NCBI RefSeq assembly: GCF_003688995.1 | Contig: NZ_PENI01000012.1 | Span: 170,698 to 234,697 of the forward strand | DNA: 64,000 bases | Direction of reading: 5' to 3' | DNA from: Streptomyces shenzhenensis | GTDB taxonomy: Bacteria > Actinomycetota > Actinomycetes > Streptomycetales > Streptomycetaceae | In this document: positions 1 to 9,025 of the stretch, one piece after another | How the letters are laid out: every line of letters begins with the position of its first letter | How positions within the stretch are numbered: the stretch's first letter is position 1 | Position numbers and translations under genes: made by a program | The notes under the pieces: model-generated | Database searches by the model: none | Told to the model about the DNA's origin: nothing | What the model saw: the letters and a program-made list of their open reading frames with translations, nothing else

Positions 1-65
1 CGTGTGCGGGGCGGCAGCGCGTGACACACTGCTCGCAGACAGCGGCGGGCAGGGGAGGACGTGGC

Positions 66-926
66 GTGAGCGAGCGGCGGCCCGCGCCCACCGTGGGCCA
101 GGTGGTGCTCGGCAAGCGGCTCCAGGAACTGCGGGAGGCGGCCGGACTGGGGCGGGAGCAGGCCGCCCGGGTGCTGCGGGTGGCGCCGGCGACCGTACGG
201 CGGATGGAGACGGCCGAGGTCGCCCTGAAGATCCCCTATGTGCAGGTGCTCCTCACCACGTACGGCGTGCCCGAGCAGGAGGCCACCGCGTTCGTCCGGC
301 TCGCCGAGGAGGCCAACCGGCCGGGCTGGTGGCAGCGGTTCCACGACGTGCTGCCCGACTGGTTCAGCATGTACGTCTCGCTGGAGGGCGCCGCCCGGCT
401 CATCCGCACCTACGAACCGCACTTCGTGCCCGGTCTGTTGCAGACCGAGGGGTACGCGCGCGCCGTGATGGAGGCCGGGACGGTCGGCAGGACCGGGCCG
501 GACACCATCGATCGCCATGTCTCCCTGCGCATGGCCCGGCAGCGGCTGCTGGACCGGGACGACCCGCCCCATCTGTGGGTGATCATGGACGAGACGGTGC
601 TGCTGCGGCCGGTGGGGCGCCCCGAGGTGATGCGCGAACAGCTGGACAAGCTGCTGGAGTACTCCGCCCGGGACCGGGTCACGCTCCAGCTCGCCGAGTT
701 CACGGACGGTCCGCACCCGGGGACGTACGCACCCTTCACCCTGTTCCGGTTCGCCGAGCCCGAGCTGCCCGACATGGTGTTCACCGAGTATCTGACCGGA
801 GCCCTCTATCTGGACTCCCGCAAGGAGGTCTCCCTGCACCTGGAGGTCCTCGACCACATGACGGCGCACGCCTCGTCCGCCCAGCGCACCGAGAAGGTCC
901 TGCGGGAGTACCGCGAGACCTTCTGA
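66..926 (+). CDS. XRE-family regulator with DUF5753 domain
   Basis: Predicted 286-aa cytoplasmic DNA-binding protein. An XRE-type helix-turn-helix occupies about residues 14-65 (QELREAAGLGREQAARVLRV followed by a VRRME recognition-type helix). The rest matches the DUF5753 module typical of actinomycete regulators (RTYEPHFVPGLLQTEGYARA, then a MARQ-RLLDRDDPPHLWVI stretch). GTG at 66 is chosen because a GGGGAGG ribosome binding site lies just upstream; an earlier in-frame GTG at 21 has none. Such genes are often followed by a small DUF397 gene, but none is present here: the next gene, dnaK, is convergent. The target is unknown; in Streptomyces this family is linked to development and antibiotic control (family knowledge). 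Confidence 0.9.
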   Translation: MSERRPAPTVGQVVLGKRLQELREAAGLGREQAARVLRVAPATVRRMETAEVALKIPYVQVLLTTYGVPEQEATAFVRLAEEANRPGWWQRFHDVLPDWFSMYVSLEGAARLIRTYEPHFVPGLLQTEGYARAVMEAGTVGRTGPDTIDRHVSLRMARQRLLDRDDPPHLWVIMDETVLLRPVGRPEVMREQLDKLLEYSARDRVTLQLAEFTDGPHPGTYAPFTLFRFAEPELPDMVFTEYLTGALYLDSRKEVSLHLEVLDHMTAHASSAQRTEKVLREYRETF

Positions 927-960
927 GCCGGTCCCGGCGACCGCTGCCGGAGGCCGGTAC

Positions 961-1066
961 ACAATGCCGCGATGTGTCGGCGGTCGTCCGCGGCACCGTC
1001 GTGGCTGGTCGCGCAGTTCCCCGCGCCCCTTCAGGGGCGCGGTCGAACCGCAGCGGACTTCACCGG
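961..1066. repeat. Dispersed intergenic repeat, copy R1
   Basis: Copy of a repeat seen six times in this window. It holds the core TGGCTGGTCGCGCAGTTCCC followed by a GC-rich hairpin (CGCCCCT-TC-AGGGGCG) and then GTCGAACCGCAGCGGA. It fills the gap between the ends of the convergent XRE and dnaK genes, so the hairpin could also act as a bidirectional terminator. Confidence 0.75.
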
Positions 1067-1072
1067 TCCGGC

Positions 1073-2935
1073 TCAGGCCGCGCCGCCCCTGGCGTCGCGT
1101 TCGTCGTCGACGATCTCCGCGTCGACCACGTCCTCCTCGTCCGCCGGGGCGGTGTGCCCCGCGCTCTCCGTCCGGGTCTGCTGTCCGGCCTGCGTGTACA
1201 TCGCCTGGCCCATCCGCTGGCTGACCGAGGCCAGTTTCTCCACTCCGGCGCGCAGGGCTGCGGTGTCGGCGTCCTGTTCCAGCAGGGTCTTCAGCTCCGC
1301 CGTCACCGTCTCGACGTCGGCCCTGGTGTCGGCGGGCACCCGGTCCTCGTTGTCCCGGACGAACTTCTCGGTCTGGTAGACGAGTTGTTCGGCCTGGTTG
1401 CGGGTCTCGGCGGCCTCGCGGCGCCTGCGGTCCTCCTCCGCGTACTGCTCGGCCTCCCGCATCATGCGGTCGATGTCGTCCTTGGGGAGGGCGGAGCCGC
1501 CGGTCACGGTCATCTTCTGCTCGCGCCCGGTGGCCAGGTCCTTCGCCGACACATGCATGATGCCGTTGGCGTCGATGTCGAAGGCCACCTCGATCTGCGG
1601 CACTCCGCGCGGGGCGGGCGGCAGTCCGGTCAGGTCGAAGACGCCCAGCTTCTTGTTGTAGGCGGCGATCTCCCGCTCGCCCTGGTAGACCTGGATGCCC
1701 ACCGAGGGCTGGTTGTCGGCGGCCGTGGTGAAGATCTCCGAACGGCGCGTCGGAATGGTCGTGTTGCGTTCGATGAGCTTCGTCATGATGCCGCCCTTGG
1801 TCTCGATGCCGAGGGACAGCGGGGTCACGTCGAGGAGCAGCACGTCCTTGACGTCGCCGCGGATCACCCCGGCCTGCAGGGCGGCGCCGACCGCCACCAC
1901 CTCGTCGGGGTTGACGCCCTTGTGCGGGTCCTTGCCGGTGAGTTCCTTGACCAGGTCGGTGACGGCGGGCATCCGGGTGGAGCCGCCGACCAGGATGACG
2001 TGGTCGATGGCGGAGAGCTTCACCCCGGCGTCCTTGACCGCCTGGTGGAACGGGGTCTTGCAGCGGTCGAGCAGATCGGCGGTGAGTTCCTGGAACTGGG
2101 CGCGGGTCAGCTTCTCCTCCAGATGCAGCGGGCCCGCGGCGGACGCCGTGATGTAGGGCAGGTTGATGCTGGTCTCGGAGGAGGACGACAGCTCGATCTT
2201 GGCCTTCTCGGCGCCCTCACGGAGCCGTTGCAGCGCCATCTTGTCGACCGCGAGGTCGATGCCGTTCTGCCCCTTGAACCTCTTGACCAGGTACTCGACG
2301 ATCCGCTGGTCCCAGTCGTCACCGCCGAGGTGGGTGTCCCCGTTGGTGGCCTTCACCTCGATGACGCCGTCGCCGATCTCCAGGAGGGAGACGTCGAAGG
2401 TGCCGCCGCCGAGGTCGAAGACGAGGACGGTCTGCTCCTCGCCGCGGTCGAGCCCGTAGGCGAGGGCGGCGGCCGTCGGCTCGTTGATGATCCGCAGCAC
2501 CTTCAGGCCGGCGATCTCCCCGGCCTCCTTGGTCGCCTGCCGCTGTGCGTCGTCGAAGTACGCCGGCACGGTGATCACCGCGTCCGTGACGTCCTCGCCG
2601 AGATAGGACTCGGCGTCCCGCTTCAGCTTCTGCAGCACCCGCGCCGACAGTTCCTGGGCCCGGTAGCGGGTGCCGTCGACGGAGCCGCTGTCCGGGAAGC
2701 GCCAGGCCCCGTCGCCCATGTGCCGCTTCACGGAGCGCGCGGTGCGCTCCACGTTCGTCACGGCCTGCCGTTTGGCGACCTCCCCGACCAGCACCTCGCC
2801 GTTCTTGGCGAAGGCCACGACCGACGGTGTGGTCCGCGCCCCCTCGGCGTTGGCCACGACGGTGGGCTCACCGCCTTCCAGGACGGCCACCACCGAGTTC
2901 GTCGTGCCGAGATCGATTCCGACCGCGCGTGCCAT
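1073..2935 (-). CDS. dnaK: Chaperone protein DnaK (stand-alone Hsp70)
   Basis: Hsp70 chaperone of 620 aa, the usual DnaK length. The N-terminus reads MARAVGIDLGTTNSVV (phosphate loop 1), followed by the ATPase core (VITVPAYFDDAQRQATKEA; NEPTAAALAYGLD; VLVFDLGGGTFDVSLLEI), the conserved linker VLLLDVTPLSLGIETKGG, a beta-sandwich substrate domain and an acidic tail with VVDAEIVDDE. ATG at 2935 is chosen because it begins the Hsp70 consensus and follows a GGAAGGGGACGG site; an upstream TTG at 2977 lies in the promoter. No grpE, dnaJ or hspR is adjacent, unlike the main Streptomyces dnaK operon, so this is probably a second, solitary DnaK. An HspR-type operator overlaps its promoter (separate entry). 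Confidence 0.96.
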   Translation of the reverse strand: MARAVGIDLGTTNSVVAVLEGGEPTVVANAEGARTTPSVVAFAKNGEVLVGEVAKRQAVTNVERTARSVKRHMGDGAWRFPDSGSVDGTRYRAQELSARVLQKLKRDAESYLGEDVTDAVITVPAYFDDAQRQATKEAGEIAGLKVLRIINEPTAAALAYGLDRGEEQTVLVFDLGGGTFDVSLLEIGDGVIEVKATNGDTHLGGDDWDQRIVEYLVKRFKGQNGIDLAVDKMALQRLREGAEKAKIELSSSSETSINLPYITASAAGPLHLEEKLTRAQFQELTADLLDRCKTPFHQAVKDAGVKLSAIDHVILVGGSTRMPAVTDLVKELTGKDPHKGVNPDEVVAVGAALQAGVIRGDVKDVLLLDVTPLSLGIETKGGIMTKLIERNTTIPTRRSEIFTTAADNQPSVGIQVYQGEREIAAYNKKLGVFDLTGLPPAPRGVPQIEVAFDIDANGIMHVSAKDLATGREQKMTVTGGSALPKDDIDRMMREAEQYAEEDRRRREAAETRNQAEQLVYQTEKFVRDNEDRVPADTRADVETVTAELKTLLEQDADTAALRAGVEKLASVSQRMGQAMYTQAGQQTRTESAGHTAPADEEDVVDAEIVDDERDARGGAA

Positions 2936-2963
2936 CTCCGTCCCCTTCCACCCGGGCGTGCCC

Positions 2964-3000
2964 CGAATCCAGCACAAAACTTGAGTGCGCTGTTGTCAAT
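2964..3000 (-). promoter_or_regulatory. dnaK promoter with overlapping HAIR-like (HspR) operator
   Basis: Read on the minus strand, ATTGACA-N7-ACTCAAG (3000 to 2980) resembles the HspR inverted repeat CTTGAGT-N7-ACTCAAG. The gene-proximal half is a perfect 7/7 match and the distal half matches 4/7. The distal half contains a consensus -35 box (TTGACA, 2999-2994), and 17 nt further on is a weak -10 candidate TGTGCT (2976-2971), about 35 nt upstream of the dnaK ATG. Repressor binding here would cover the -35 box. Confidence 0.65.
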
Positions 3001-3069
3001 GCCGGGTACCCCGGAAACGGGCGATGCCGCGCCCCCGAGGGGGACGCGGCACCGTGCAGCGCGGCGGGG

Positions 3070-3495
3070 TCAGGCGAGCTTCGCCGACAGCGTGATGGTC
3101 GTGCCGGTCAGCGCCTGGCTGACGGGGCAGTTCTTCTTGGCGTCCTCGGCGGCGGCGACGAAGGCGTCGTTGTCGAGACCGGGGACCGTGCCCTCGACGG
3201 TCAGGTGGATCCCGGTGATGCCCTCACCCGGCTGGAAGGTCACGTCGGCCGAGGTGACGAGCTTGGTGGGCGGGGTGCCGGCGCCGGCCAGGCCGTGCGA
3301 CAGCGCCATCGAGAAGCAGCTGGAGTGGGCGGCGGCGATCAGCTCCTCCGGGCTGGTCCTGCCGTTCGCCTGCTCGGCGCGCGACGGCCACGACACCGGC
3401 TGCTCGCCGATGCCGGAGGAGTCGAAGGTGACGACGCCGTTGCCCTCAAGCAGGTTGCCTTCCCAGACGGTGTGTGCGGTGCGCGTGGTAGCCAC
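3070..3495 (-). CDS. OsmC-family peroxiredoxin
   Basis: Protein of 141 aa, the normal OsmC size, predicted to reduce organic hydroperoxides in the cytoplasm. Two redox cysteines are visible: Cys60 in AAHSSCFSMAL and Cys123 in KKNCPVSQAL, both in the classical OsmC context. GTG at 3495 is chosen because AAAGGA precedes it and the start ATTRTAHTVWEGNL is the OsmC N-terminus. It lies downstream of and opposite to the dnaK promoter, as an apparently single gene. Ohr is the closest alternative, but the SSCFSMAL context favours OsmC. Confidence 0.9.
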   Translation of the reverse strand: MATTRTAHTVWEGNLLEGNGVVTFDSSGIGEQPVSWPSRAEQANGRTSPEELIAAAHSSCFSMALSHGLAGAGTPPTKLVTSADVTFQPGEGITGIHLTVEGTVPGLDNDAFVAAAEDAKKNCPVSQALTGTTITLSAKLA

Positions 3496-3670
3496 GTTTG
3501 TTCCTTTCGCGTGTGGTCCTGGTGAGGGGCGCCCCCTTCCCGGCGCGGGCCGGGGGAGAGTTCCGGACCCCATCCGATCACATTCGGGCCCGGCGCACCT
3601 TGAGGACCGGGCCACGCAGGGTGAACGGCGGGCGACGACGCGGGCGAACGGCCCGGCACACCACCGGTGT

Positions 3671-5767
3671 TCAGGCCACCCGCCGGTCGGACTCCGCCGC
3701 GGGGGACTCCGCCGCGGGGAGCGGGACCTGGGGGCCGCCGGACTCGTGCAGCCAGCCGCGCAGCACCCGGTGGAGGTGTTCGGCGCCGGCCAGGGGGCGG
3801 CCGTCGTCGGCCGGCGCGGACAGCACGAGGGGCGACAGCAGGAACGGCCGGGCCTGGGCGCCGCCGAGCCCGCCGTGCGAGCCGATCTGCTCCTCGAAGG
3901 CGAGGACTTCGCCGTCGGCCGGATCGTACGCGGAGTTGACCATGATGTCGGCGGTGTGCGGAAAGGAGTGGGTGCGGCGCACGGCGTCGGCGGCGCCGGG
4001 CCCGAACCGGGCGAGCGGGCCGGGCTCGTCGTCGAGCCGGTCGAGCGGGATCTCCGCGCCGTACGCGCCGAGCACCACCCCGCCGTGCTCCGCGCTGCGC
4101 ACCAGCAGGAAGCCGATGCCCGGGTGGTTGGCGAGCGTGCCGAGCAGGGCGGGATGGCGGGCGTCGATCTCCTCCTTGGTCATGCGGTGCGGCACGTCGG
4201 GGAAGGAGACCAGGCCGAGGTTGCCGGAGGCGAGCACGATCGGCTCGGAGCGGCGGCGCGCGGGCAGGTGCCGCTCGCCGCCCTCCTCGACCGGCCGGCG
4301 CAGGGCCGCGCGCACGGCCGCCCGCGCCTCCGCGCCGCTGTGGGTGCGTTCCGCACGGCGCGGTACGTGCAGCCCGGACCCGGCCCTGACCAGATCGCCG
4401 AGGGTGAGGCCGTAGCGGGCGCGGAAGGTCTCGCCGGGGCTCTGGCCGTGGTCGGACAGGACGACGATCCGGTAGGGGCGCGGGGCGTGCTCGGCGACCT
4501 TCTCGATCAGCGCGAGCGAGCGGTCCAGGCGGTGCAGCACCTTCGCGGCGTCCTGGCTGTGCGGCCCGGAGTGGTGGGCCACCTCGTCGTAGGCGACCAG
4601 GTCGGCGTAGACGGCGGCGCGGCCGACGAGCATGTCGCCCACCACAGCGGCGACCACGACGTCCCGCTCGACCACGGTGGCGAAGGCGCGCACGAACGGG
4701 TAGAGGCCGCCGCGCCCCACGCGGGGCCGCTGCTTGCGGATCCTGGCCCGGGTGGACTGGCCGATCTCACGTCCGACCTCGGCGCAGAAGGACAGGGCGG
4801 TGCGCACGGCGTTGGCCGGGTCGGAGAAGTAGGCGAAGTAGCCGGCCCGGGAGCGGTTCTCCCGGCCGCGGCGGCGGGCCGCGATGGACAGCACCAGGGC
4901 CTGTTCGTCGGCGCCGCCGCTGAACAGGTTGCCGCGGCTCGCGCCGTCCGCGCCGAGCAGTCCGCGGTCGCCGGTGCGCACGACGGCGCGGCGCTGGAGC
5001 TCGGCGGCGCTGGTCGGCCGGTTGCAGACCATCACCTCGCGGGTGTCCTTCTCGTACCAGCGGAAGGCGGGCACGTCGTAGGTGCTGCCGTGCAGGATGC
5101 CCAGCTGGCTGGCGCCGGTCTGGCTGGACCAGTCGGTGTGCCAGGAGGTGAGCCGGTGGGTGGGGGCCCGCCCGTCGCCCGCGCCAAGCCAGCGGCCCAC
5201 GGTCGGCAGCAGAGCGTTGCCCACGGCCTCGGTCAGCACGTCGTGGCCGACGCCGTCCAACTGGATGAAGACGGTGCCGGGAGTGGCCGGGCACGGCGGC
5301 CGGGAGCGGCGGCGGCGGTCGGCGAGCCGGTAGAGGCGGCGGCGGTAGGCGTCGTCGTCCCGGACGGCCAGCGCGGCTCCGGTGGCGGAGGCGACGGCGG
5401 ACATCACGGCGGCCACGATGACGGCGGTCTCGGGGGCCACCGCGCCCCGGCCGGTGGGGTTGAGGCGCAGCGCGACCAGCAGGAGCGAGCCGTTGAGGAA
5501 GAAGACCAGCAGCCCGAGCACGAGCGCGGGCACGAGGAGCAGCAGCCGGACGAGGACGGGCCAGACGACCGCCGACAGCACGCCGAAGGCGCCCGCGCCG
5601 AGCGCGGCGGTGACGGCGATGCGGGTGGCGCTGTCACCGTCGGCCGACTGGAGCTGGAAATCGGGCAGGATCCCGGCGAGCACCAGCATGGTGAGCGTGG
5701 AGACCGCCCACACCGTGACGCTCCGCCCGACCTGACTGGCTATTCGCCGCCACTGCCCGCCACGCAC
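3671..5767 (-). CDS. Membrane-anchored alkaline-phosphatase-superfamily phosphodiesterase
   Basis: 698-aa protein. Residues about 15-145 contain several hydrophobic segments (VWAVSTLTMLVLAGIL; LLLLVPALVLGLLVFFLNG) resembling the phage-holin-4 type membrane region. A type I phosphodiesterase/alkaline phosphatase fold follows: metal site FIQLDGVGHD, nucleophile region SSQTGASQLG, YDEVAHHSGP and the LSDHGQS metal ligands. The catalytic part should sit next to the membrane; substrate unknown. GTG at 5767 gives the first membrane helix, though its ribosome binding site spacing is poor, so a slightly later start is possible. It stands alone between OsmC and a small conserved gene. Confidence 0.82.
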   Translation of the reverse strand: MRGGQWRRIASQVGRSVTVWAVSTLTMLVLAGILPDFQLQSADGDSATRIAVTAALGAGAFGVLSAVVWPVLVRLLLLVPALVLGLLVFFLNGSLLLVALRLNPTGRGAVAPETAVIVAAVMSAVASATGAALAVRDDDAYRRRLYRLADRRRRSRPPCPATPGTVFIQLDGVGHDVLTEAVGNALLPTVGRWLGAGDGRAPTHRLTSWHTDWSSQTGASQLGILHGSTYDVPAFRWYEKDTREVMVCNRPTSAAELQRRAVVRTGDRGLLGADGASRGNLFSGGADEQALVLSIAARRRGRENRSRAGYFAYFSDPANAVRTALSFCAEVGREIGQSTRARIRKQRPRVGRGGLYPFVRAFATVVERDVVVAAVVGDMLVGRAAVYADLVAYDEVAHHSGPHSQDAAKVLHRLDRSLALIEKVAEHAPRPYRIVVLSDHGQSPGETFRARYGLTLGDLVRAGSGLHVPRRAERTHSGAEARAAVRAALRRPVEEGGERHLPARRRSEPIVLASGNLGLVSFPDVPHRMTKEEIDARHPALLGTLANHPGIGFLLVRSAEHGGVVLGAYGAEIPLDRLDDEPGPLARFGPGAADAVRRTHSFPHTADIMVNSAYDPADGEVLAFEEQIGSHGGLGGAQARPFLLSPLVLSAPADDGRPLAGAEHLHRVLRGWLHESGGPQVPLPAAESPAAESDRRVA

Positions 5768-5871
5768 TCCCCGCCCACCTCACGTCCGGGCCCGCCGCCG
5801 GCGCGGGCCTGTCCGCCCCACCTTGTCACACGGCCCGGCCGGGCGCCGTGGAGCCGGATCCGGCGCGGCGG

Positions 5872-6273
5872 CTACCGTCCGTCGTACCCGGCGGTGGGCA
5901 TGGACAGCCGGCGGTGCACCTGGGCCTTCATCTGGGCGTCGTACCGCGGCTCGGCCCGGCCCACGGTCTCGACGCGCACCCCGCGCCGCGCGCACTCCGC
6001 GGTGAACTGCTCGACCGAGGACAGCGCGCTCTCCAGCACCCGGCGGCTCGGCGCCACGAACAGGTCCACGCCGGGCCGCACCCCGTCCCACAGCACGTCG
6101 TGGTCGGGCCTGAGCCCGCGCACCAGCAGTTCCCGTGCGACGACGTACCCGTGCTCGGCGGCCCAGCACGCGCACATCGCGTGCTGACTGCGGGAATCCA
6201 CGAGGAAGGGATCCTCCTCCAGCTCCTCCAGCGGCGTCAGACTCGCGATCGCCGTGACCCGAACAGGTCCCAT
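5872..6273 (-). CDS. Small conserved protein with resolvase-like fold signature
   Basis: 133-aa cytoplasmic protein. ATG at 6273 follows GAGGGGG. I do not recognise a characterised family. The order of motifs (DSRSQHAMCACWAAEHGYVV, then LRPDHDVLWDGV, VDLFVAPSRRVLESAL, FTAECARRGVRVETV) resembles the N-terminal catalytic fold of serine recombinases (RVSxxxQ, RPxxxxLL, DxxVVxxxxRLxR, GVxxxxV). The catalytic serine and arginines are not where expected and there is no DNA-binding domain, so recombinase activity is unlikely. Divergent from the MBL/DedA pair. Confidence 0.7.
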   Translation of the reverse strand: MGPVRVTAIASLTPLEELEEDPFLVDSRSQHAMCACWAAEHGYVVARELLVRGLRPDHDVLWDGVRPGVDLFVAPSRRVLESALSSVEQFTAECARRGVRVETVGRAEPRYDAQMKAQVHRRLSMPTAGYDGR

Positions 6274-6356
6274 GGAACCCCCTCACCTCCGGGTTTCCCC
6301 GCCGACCCTACTCCTGCCCGTAGGCTTCGGGGAGTCGCACGAAGGAGGCGAAGAGG

Positions 6357-7130
6357 GTGCCGGTGGAGGTCACCTGGTGGGGTCACGCCACCTGCACGAT
6401 CGAGGATTCGAACACGCGTGTGCTCACCGATCCCCTGTTCGCCCGGCGGCTCGCGCACCTGCGGCGGCGCCGGGGCGCACTGCCGTCGCCGGACGCCCAC
6501 CGCGCGGACGTAGTGCTCGTCTCGCATCTGCACGCCGACCATCTGCACCTCGCCTCGCTGGCCCGGCTCGCCCCCGGCACCCGCCTGCTCGTGCCCCGGG
6601 GCGCGCCGCGCGCGGTTCCCGGACTGCGCCGGCTCGGCGGACTGCGGGTCACCGAGGTGGTCCCCGGTGACAAGATCGCGGTCGGCGGCCTCGTCGTGCG
6701 CGCGGTGCCCGCGCGGCACGACGGCCGCCGGCTGCCGGTCGGCCCGCACCGCTCCCCCGCGCTCGGGTACGTCGTCGAGGGCGAGGCCCGCACCTACTTC
6801 GCCGGGGACACCGGACTGTTCGACTCGATGGCCGCGGAGGTCGGGCCGGTGGACCTGGCCCTGCTGCCGGTGGGCGGCTGGGGGCCGCACCTCGGCGAGG
6901 AGCATCTGGACGCCGGCCGGGCGGCACGGGCGCTGGCCGGTCTCGCCCCGCGCAGCGCGGTGCCGGTGCACTACGGGACGTACTGGCCGATCGGCATGGA
7001 CGCCGTGCGCCCCCATGAGTTCCATGCGCCGGGCGACGAGTTCGTGCGCCTCGCGGCCGAGGCCGCGCCCGGGGTGGCGGTGCACAAGCTGGGGCACGGC
7101 GAAGGCGTACGGCTGGAGGTCGCGAGGTGA
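6357..7130 (+). CDS. MBL-fold metal-dependent hydrolase (UlaG/NAPE-PLD-like)
   Basis: 257-aa cytoplasmic hydrolase. The metallo-beta-lactamase signature HLHADH sits at residues 57-62. Other metal-site motifs are the N-terminal WWGHATCTIE strand, YFAGDTG and VPVHYGTYWP, as in the L-ascorbate-6-phosphate lactonase/NAPE-PLD group. The substrate cannot be told. GTG at 6357 is preceded by GAAGGAGG at a normal distance. Its stop overlaps the start of the downstream DedA gene by four bases (GTGA), so the two are translationally coupled. Confidence 0.88.
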   Translation: MPVEVTWWGHATCTIEDSNTRVLTDPLFARRLAHLRRRRGALPSPDAHRADVVLVSHLHADHLHLASLARLAPGTRLLVPRGAPRAVPGLRRLGGLRVTEVVPGDKIAVGGLVVRAVPARHDGRRLPVGPHRSPALGYVVEGEARTYFAGDTGLFDSMAAEVGPVDLALLPVGGWGPHLGEEHLDAGRAARALAGLAPRSAVPVHYGTYWPIGMDAVRPHEFHAPGDEFVRLAAEAAPGVAVHKLGHGEGVRLEVAR

Positions 7131-7777
7131 ACTGGCTTGCCGCCGCGACGACGAACGCGCCGCCGGAGTCCACCCAGCAGGCGATCGGCTATCCGACGCT
7201 GTTCCTGCTGGTGCTGATCGGCGCGCTGGTGCCGGTGGTGCCGACCGGGGCGCTGGTGAGTTCGGCGGCTGTGGTGGCCTTCCACCAGACGGCGCCGTTC
7301 TCGTTGGCGCTGGTGTTCGCGACGGCGTCGACGGCCGCGTTCCTGGGGGACGTGGCGCTGTACTGGCTGGGGCGGCGCGGGATGGGTTCGAAGAACGGCT
7401 CGCGCTGGCTGGAGGCGATCCGGGCGCGGGCGCCCGCCGACCGGCTGGCCCGGGCGCAGGAGAAGCTGGCCGACCACGGGGTGACGGTGCTCGTGCTGTC
7501 CCGGTTGGTCCCGGCGGGCCGCATACCCGTGATGCTGGCCTGTCTGATGGCCCAGTGGCCGCTGCGCCGCTTCGCCCGCGGCAATGCGCCGGCCTGTCTG
7601 GCCTGGGCGGTGACGTACCAGCTGATCGGCATCCTGGGCGGCTCGCTGTTCAGCGAGCCCTGGGAGGGTGTGGTCGCGGCGGTCGCGCTGACCGTGGCGA
7701 TCAGCGCGGCGCCGGGCGTGTGGCGCCGGGTCCGCGGGACGGCCAGGCCCCAGGCCGACACCCGCGGCCCCGTGTGA
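7127..7777 (+). CDS. DedA-family integral membrane protein
   Basis: 216-aa membrane protein with about five hydrophobic segments (TLFLLVLIGALVPVVPTGAL; FATASTAAFLGDVALYWLGR; VLVLSRLVPAGRIPVMLACL). The FxxR/LVPAGR(x)PxxLACL pattern is the DedA/SNARE-associated hallmark. Members act in lipid-carrier (undecaprenyl phosphate or phospholipid) flipping and membrane homeostasis. GTG at 7127 overlaps the preceding MBL hydrolase stop, so the pair forms an operon. It ends opposite the second MBL gene. Confidence 0.87.
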   Translation: MNWLAAATTNAPPESTQQAIGYPTLFLLVLIGALVPVVPTGALVSSAAVVAFHQTAPFSLALVFATASTAAFLGDVALYWLGRRGMGSKNGSRWLEAIRARAPADRLARAQEKLADHGVTVLVLSRLVPAGRIPVMLACLMAQWPLRRFARGNAPACLAWAVTYQLIGILGGSLFSEPWEGVVAAVALTVAISAAPGVWRRVRGTARPQADTRGPV

Positions 7778-7960
7778 GCCGGCGGGGCGGAACGGGGGCC
7801 GCGGTGGTTCGGCCGCGGACCGTCAGGGGCGGCCCGTGTCAACGGACGGCTCCGCCGCGGTAGGTCCCCCGGTTCGAACGCGGCCGCAAGCTGGGGGGAG
7901 CGACGGGTCACGACGCTGCCGCGGACGATGACGGCGCGGCACTCCCGTCCGGCGGAGCGC

Positions 7961-9025
7961 TCAGACCAGCACCCGGGAGCCGCCCACCGGCAGATCCCAC
8001 AGGTCCTCGCGGTCCAGGCCCGCTCGCTGCCACTCCGCGCGGACCCGGGTGAGCGGTTCGAGGACGGGCTCGGCGGAGAGCACGAACGTGCCCCAGTGCA
8101 TGGGGGCCATCCGGCGGGCGCCCAGGTCCTGGGCGGCGCGCACCGCCTCCTCCGGATCGCAGTGCACATCGCTGAGCCACCAGCGCGGGTCGTAGGCGCC
8201 GATGGGGAGCAGGGCGAGGTCGATGCCCGGGTAGCGGCGGCCGATCCGGGAGAACCAGTGGCCGTAGCCGGTGTCGCCCGCGAAGTAGACCCGCTGCCCG
8301 TCCGGGTCGGTGAGCACCCAACCGCCCCACAGGGTGCGGCAGGTGTCGGTGAGGCTGCGCTTGGACCAGTGGTGGGCGGGCACGAAGTCGAAGCGGACTC
8401 CGGACAGTTCGGCCGCCTCCCACCAGTCCAGCTCGGTCACGGTGGTGAACCGGCGGCGCCGGAACCAGCGGCCGAGCCCCGCCGGCACGAACACCGGGGT
8501 GTCCCGCGGGAGTCGGCGCAGCGTCGCGGCGTCCAGGTGGTCGTAGTGGTTGTGACTGATCACCACGGCGTCGACCCGCGGCAGCGCGTGCCAGGCGACG
8601 CCCACCGGGGTGATGCGGACCGGGGTGCCGAGGATGCGGCGGGACCACACGGGGTCGGTGAGGACGGTCAGGCCGCCGATCCGGACCACCCAACTGGCGT
8701 GCCCGGCCCAGCTGACGGCGACCGTGCGAGGGTCGACGCGGGGCAGCGGAGCCGGTGCGTAGGGCAGCCGCGGGATGTCCGCCAGGCCGTCGGGCGCGGG
8801 CCGTACGGAGCCCTCGCGGGCGAAGCGGGCGAGGGCTCTGAGGCCGGGCAGGGGGGCGGTGAGCCGGTCGTGGAAGGCGCGTGGCCAGAACCGGCGTTCG
8901 CCCAGTGGGCGGGGTTCGGCGAGCGGCGGGAACGGGGGTGCGAAGGCGGCCCGGGCGGGGACGCCGGCTTTCCTGGTCGTGGTGGTCGTGGCGGCTGACC
9001 CGGACTCCGGCGTCTGCTGCGTCAT
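7961..9025 (-). CDS. MBL-fold hydrolase (NAPE-PLD/RomA-like)
   Basis: 354-aa protein. The metal-binding motif HNHYDH is at residues 158-163, with WAGHASWVVRIGG before it and YFAGDTGYG, PIGAYDPRWW and MHWGTF after it. This is the pattern of N-acylphosphatidylethanolamine phospholipase-like and RomA/UlaG hydrolases. The N-terminal ~40 residues are low-complexity (SAATTTTTRKAG). ATG at 9025 is chosen over an ATG at 9040 because GGGAG lies 8 nt ahead of it and because it overlaps the stop of the upstream aminotransferase-like gene by four bases (ATGA), implying coupling. Substrate unknown. Confidence 0.87.
   Translation of the reverse strand: MTQQTPESGSAATTTTTRKAGVPARAAFAPPFPPLAEPRPLGERRFWPRAFHDRLTAPLPGLRALARFAREGSVRPAPDGLADIPRLPYAPAPLPRVDPRTVAVSWAGHASWVVRIGGLTVLTDPVWSRRILGTPVRITPVGVAWHALPRVDAVVISHNHYDHLDAATLRRLPRDTPVFVPAGLGRWFRRRRFTTVTELDWWEAAELSGVRFDFVPAHHWSKRSLTDTCRTLWGGWVLTDPDGQRVYFAGDTGYGHWFSRIGRRYPGIDLALLPIGAYDPRWWLSDVHCDPEEAVRAAQDLGARRMAPMHWGTFVLSAEPVLEPLTRVRAEWQRAGLDREDLWDLPVGGSRVLV

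Noticed and set aside
2..6187. Open frame of about 2,060 codons on the plus strand
   Set aside because: It is antisense to dnaK and the phosphodiesterase and overlaps the XRE gene; composition is the Arg/Gly/Ala-rich shadow expected in GC-rich DNA.
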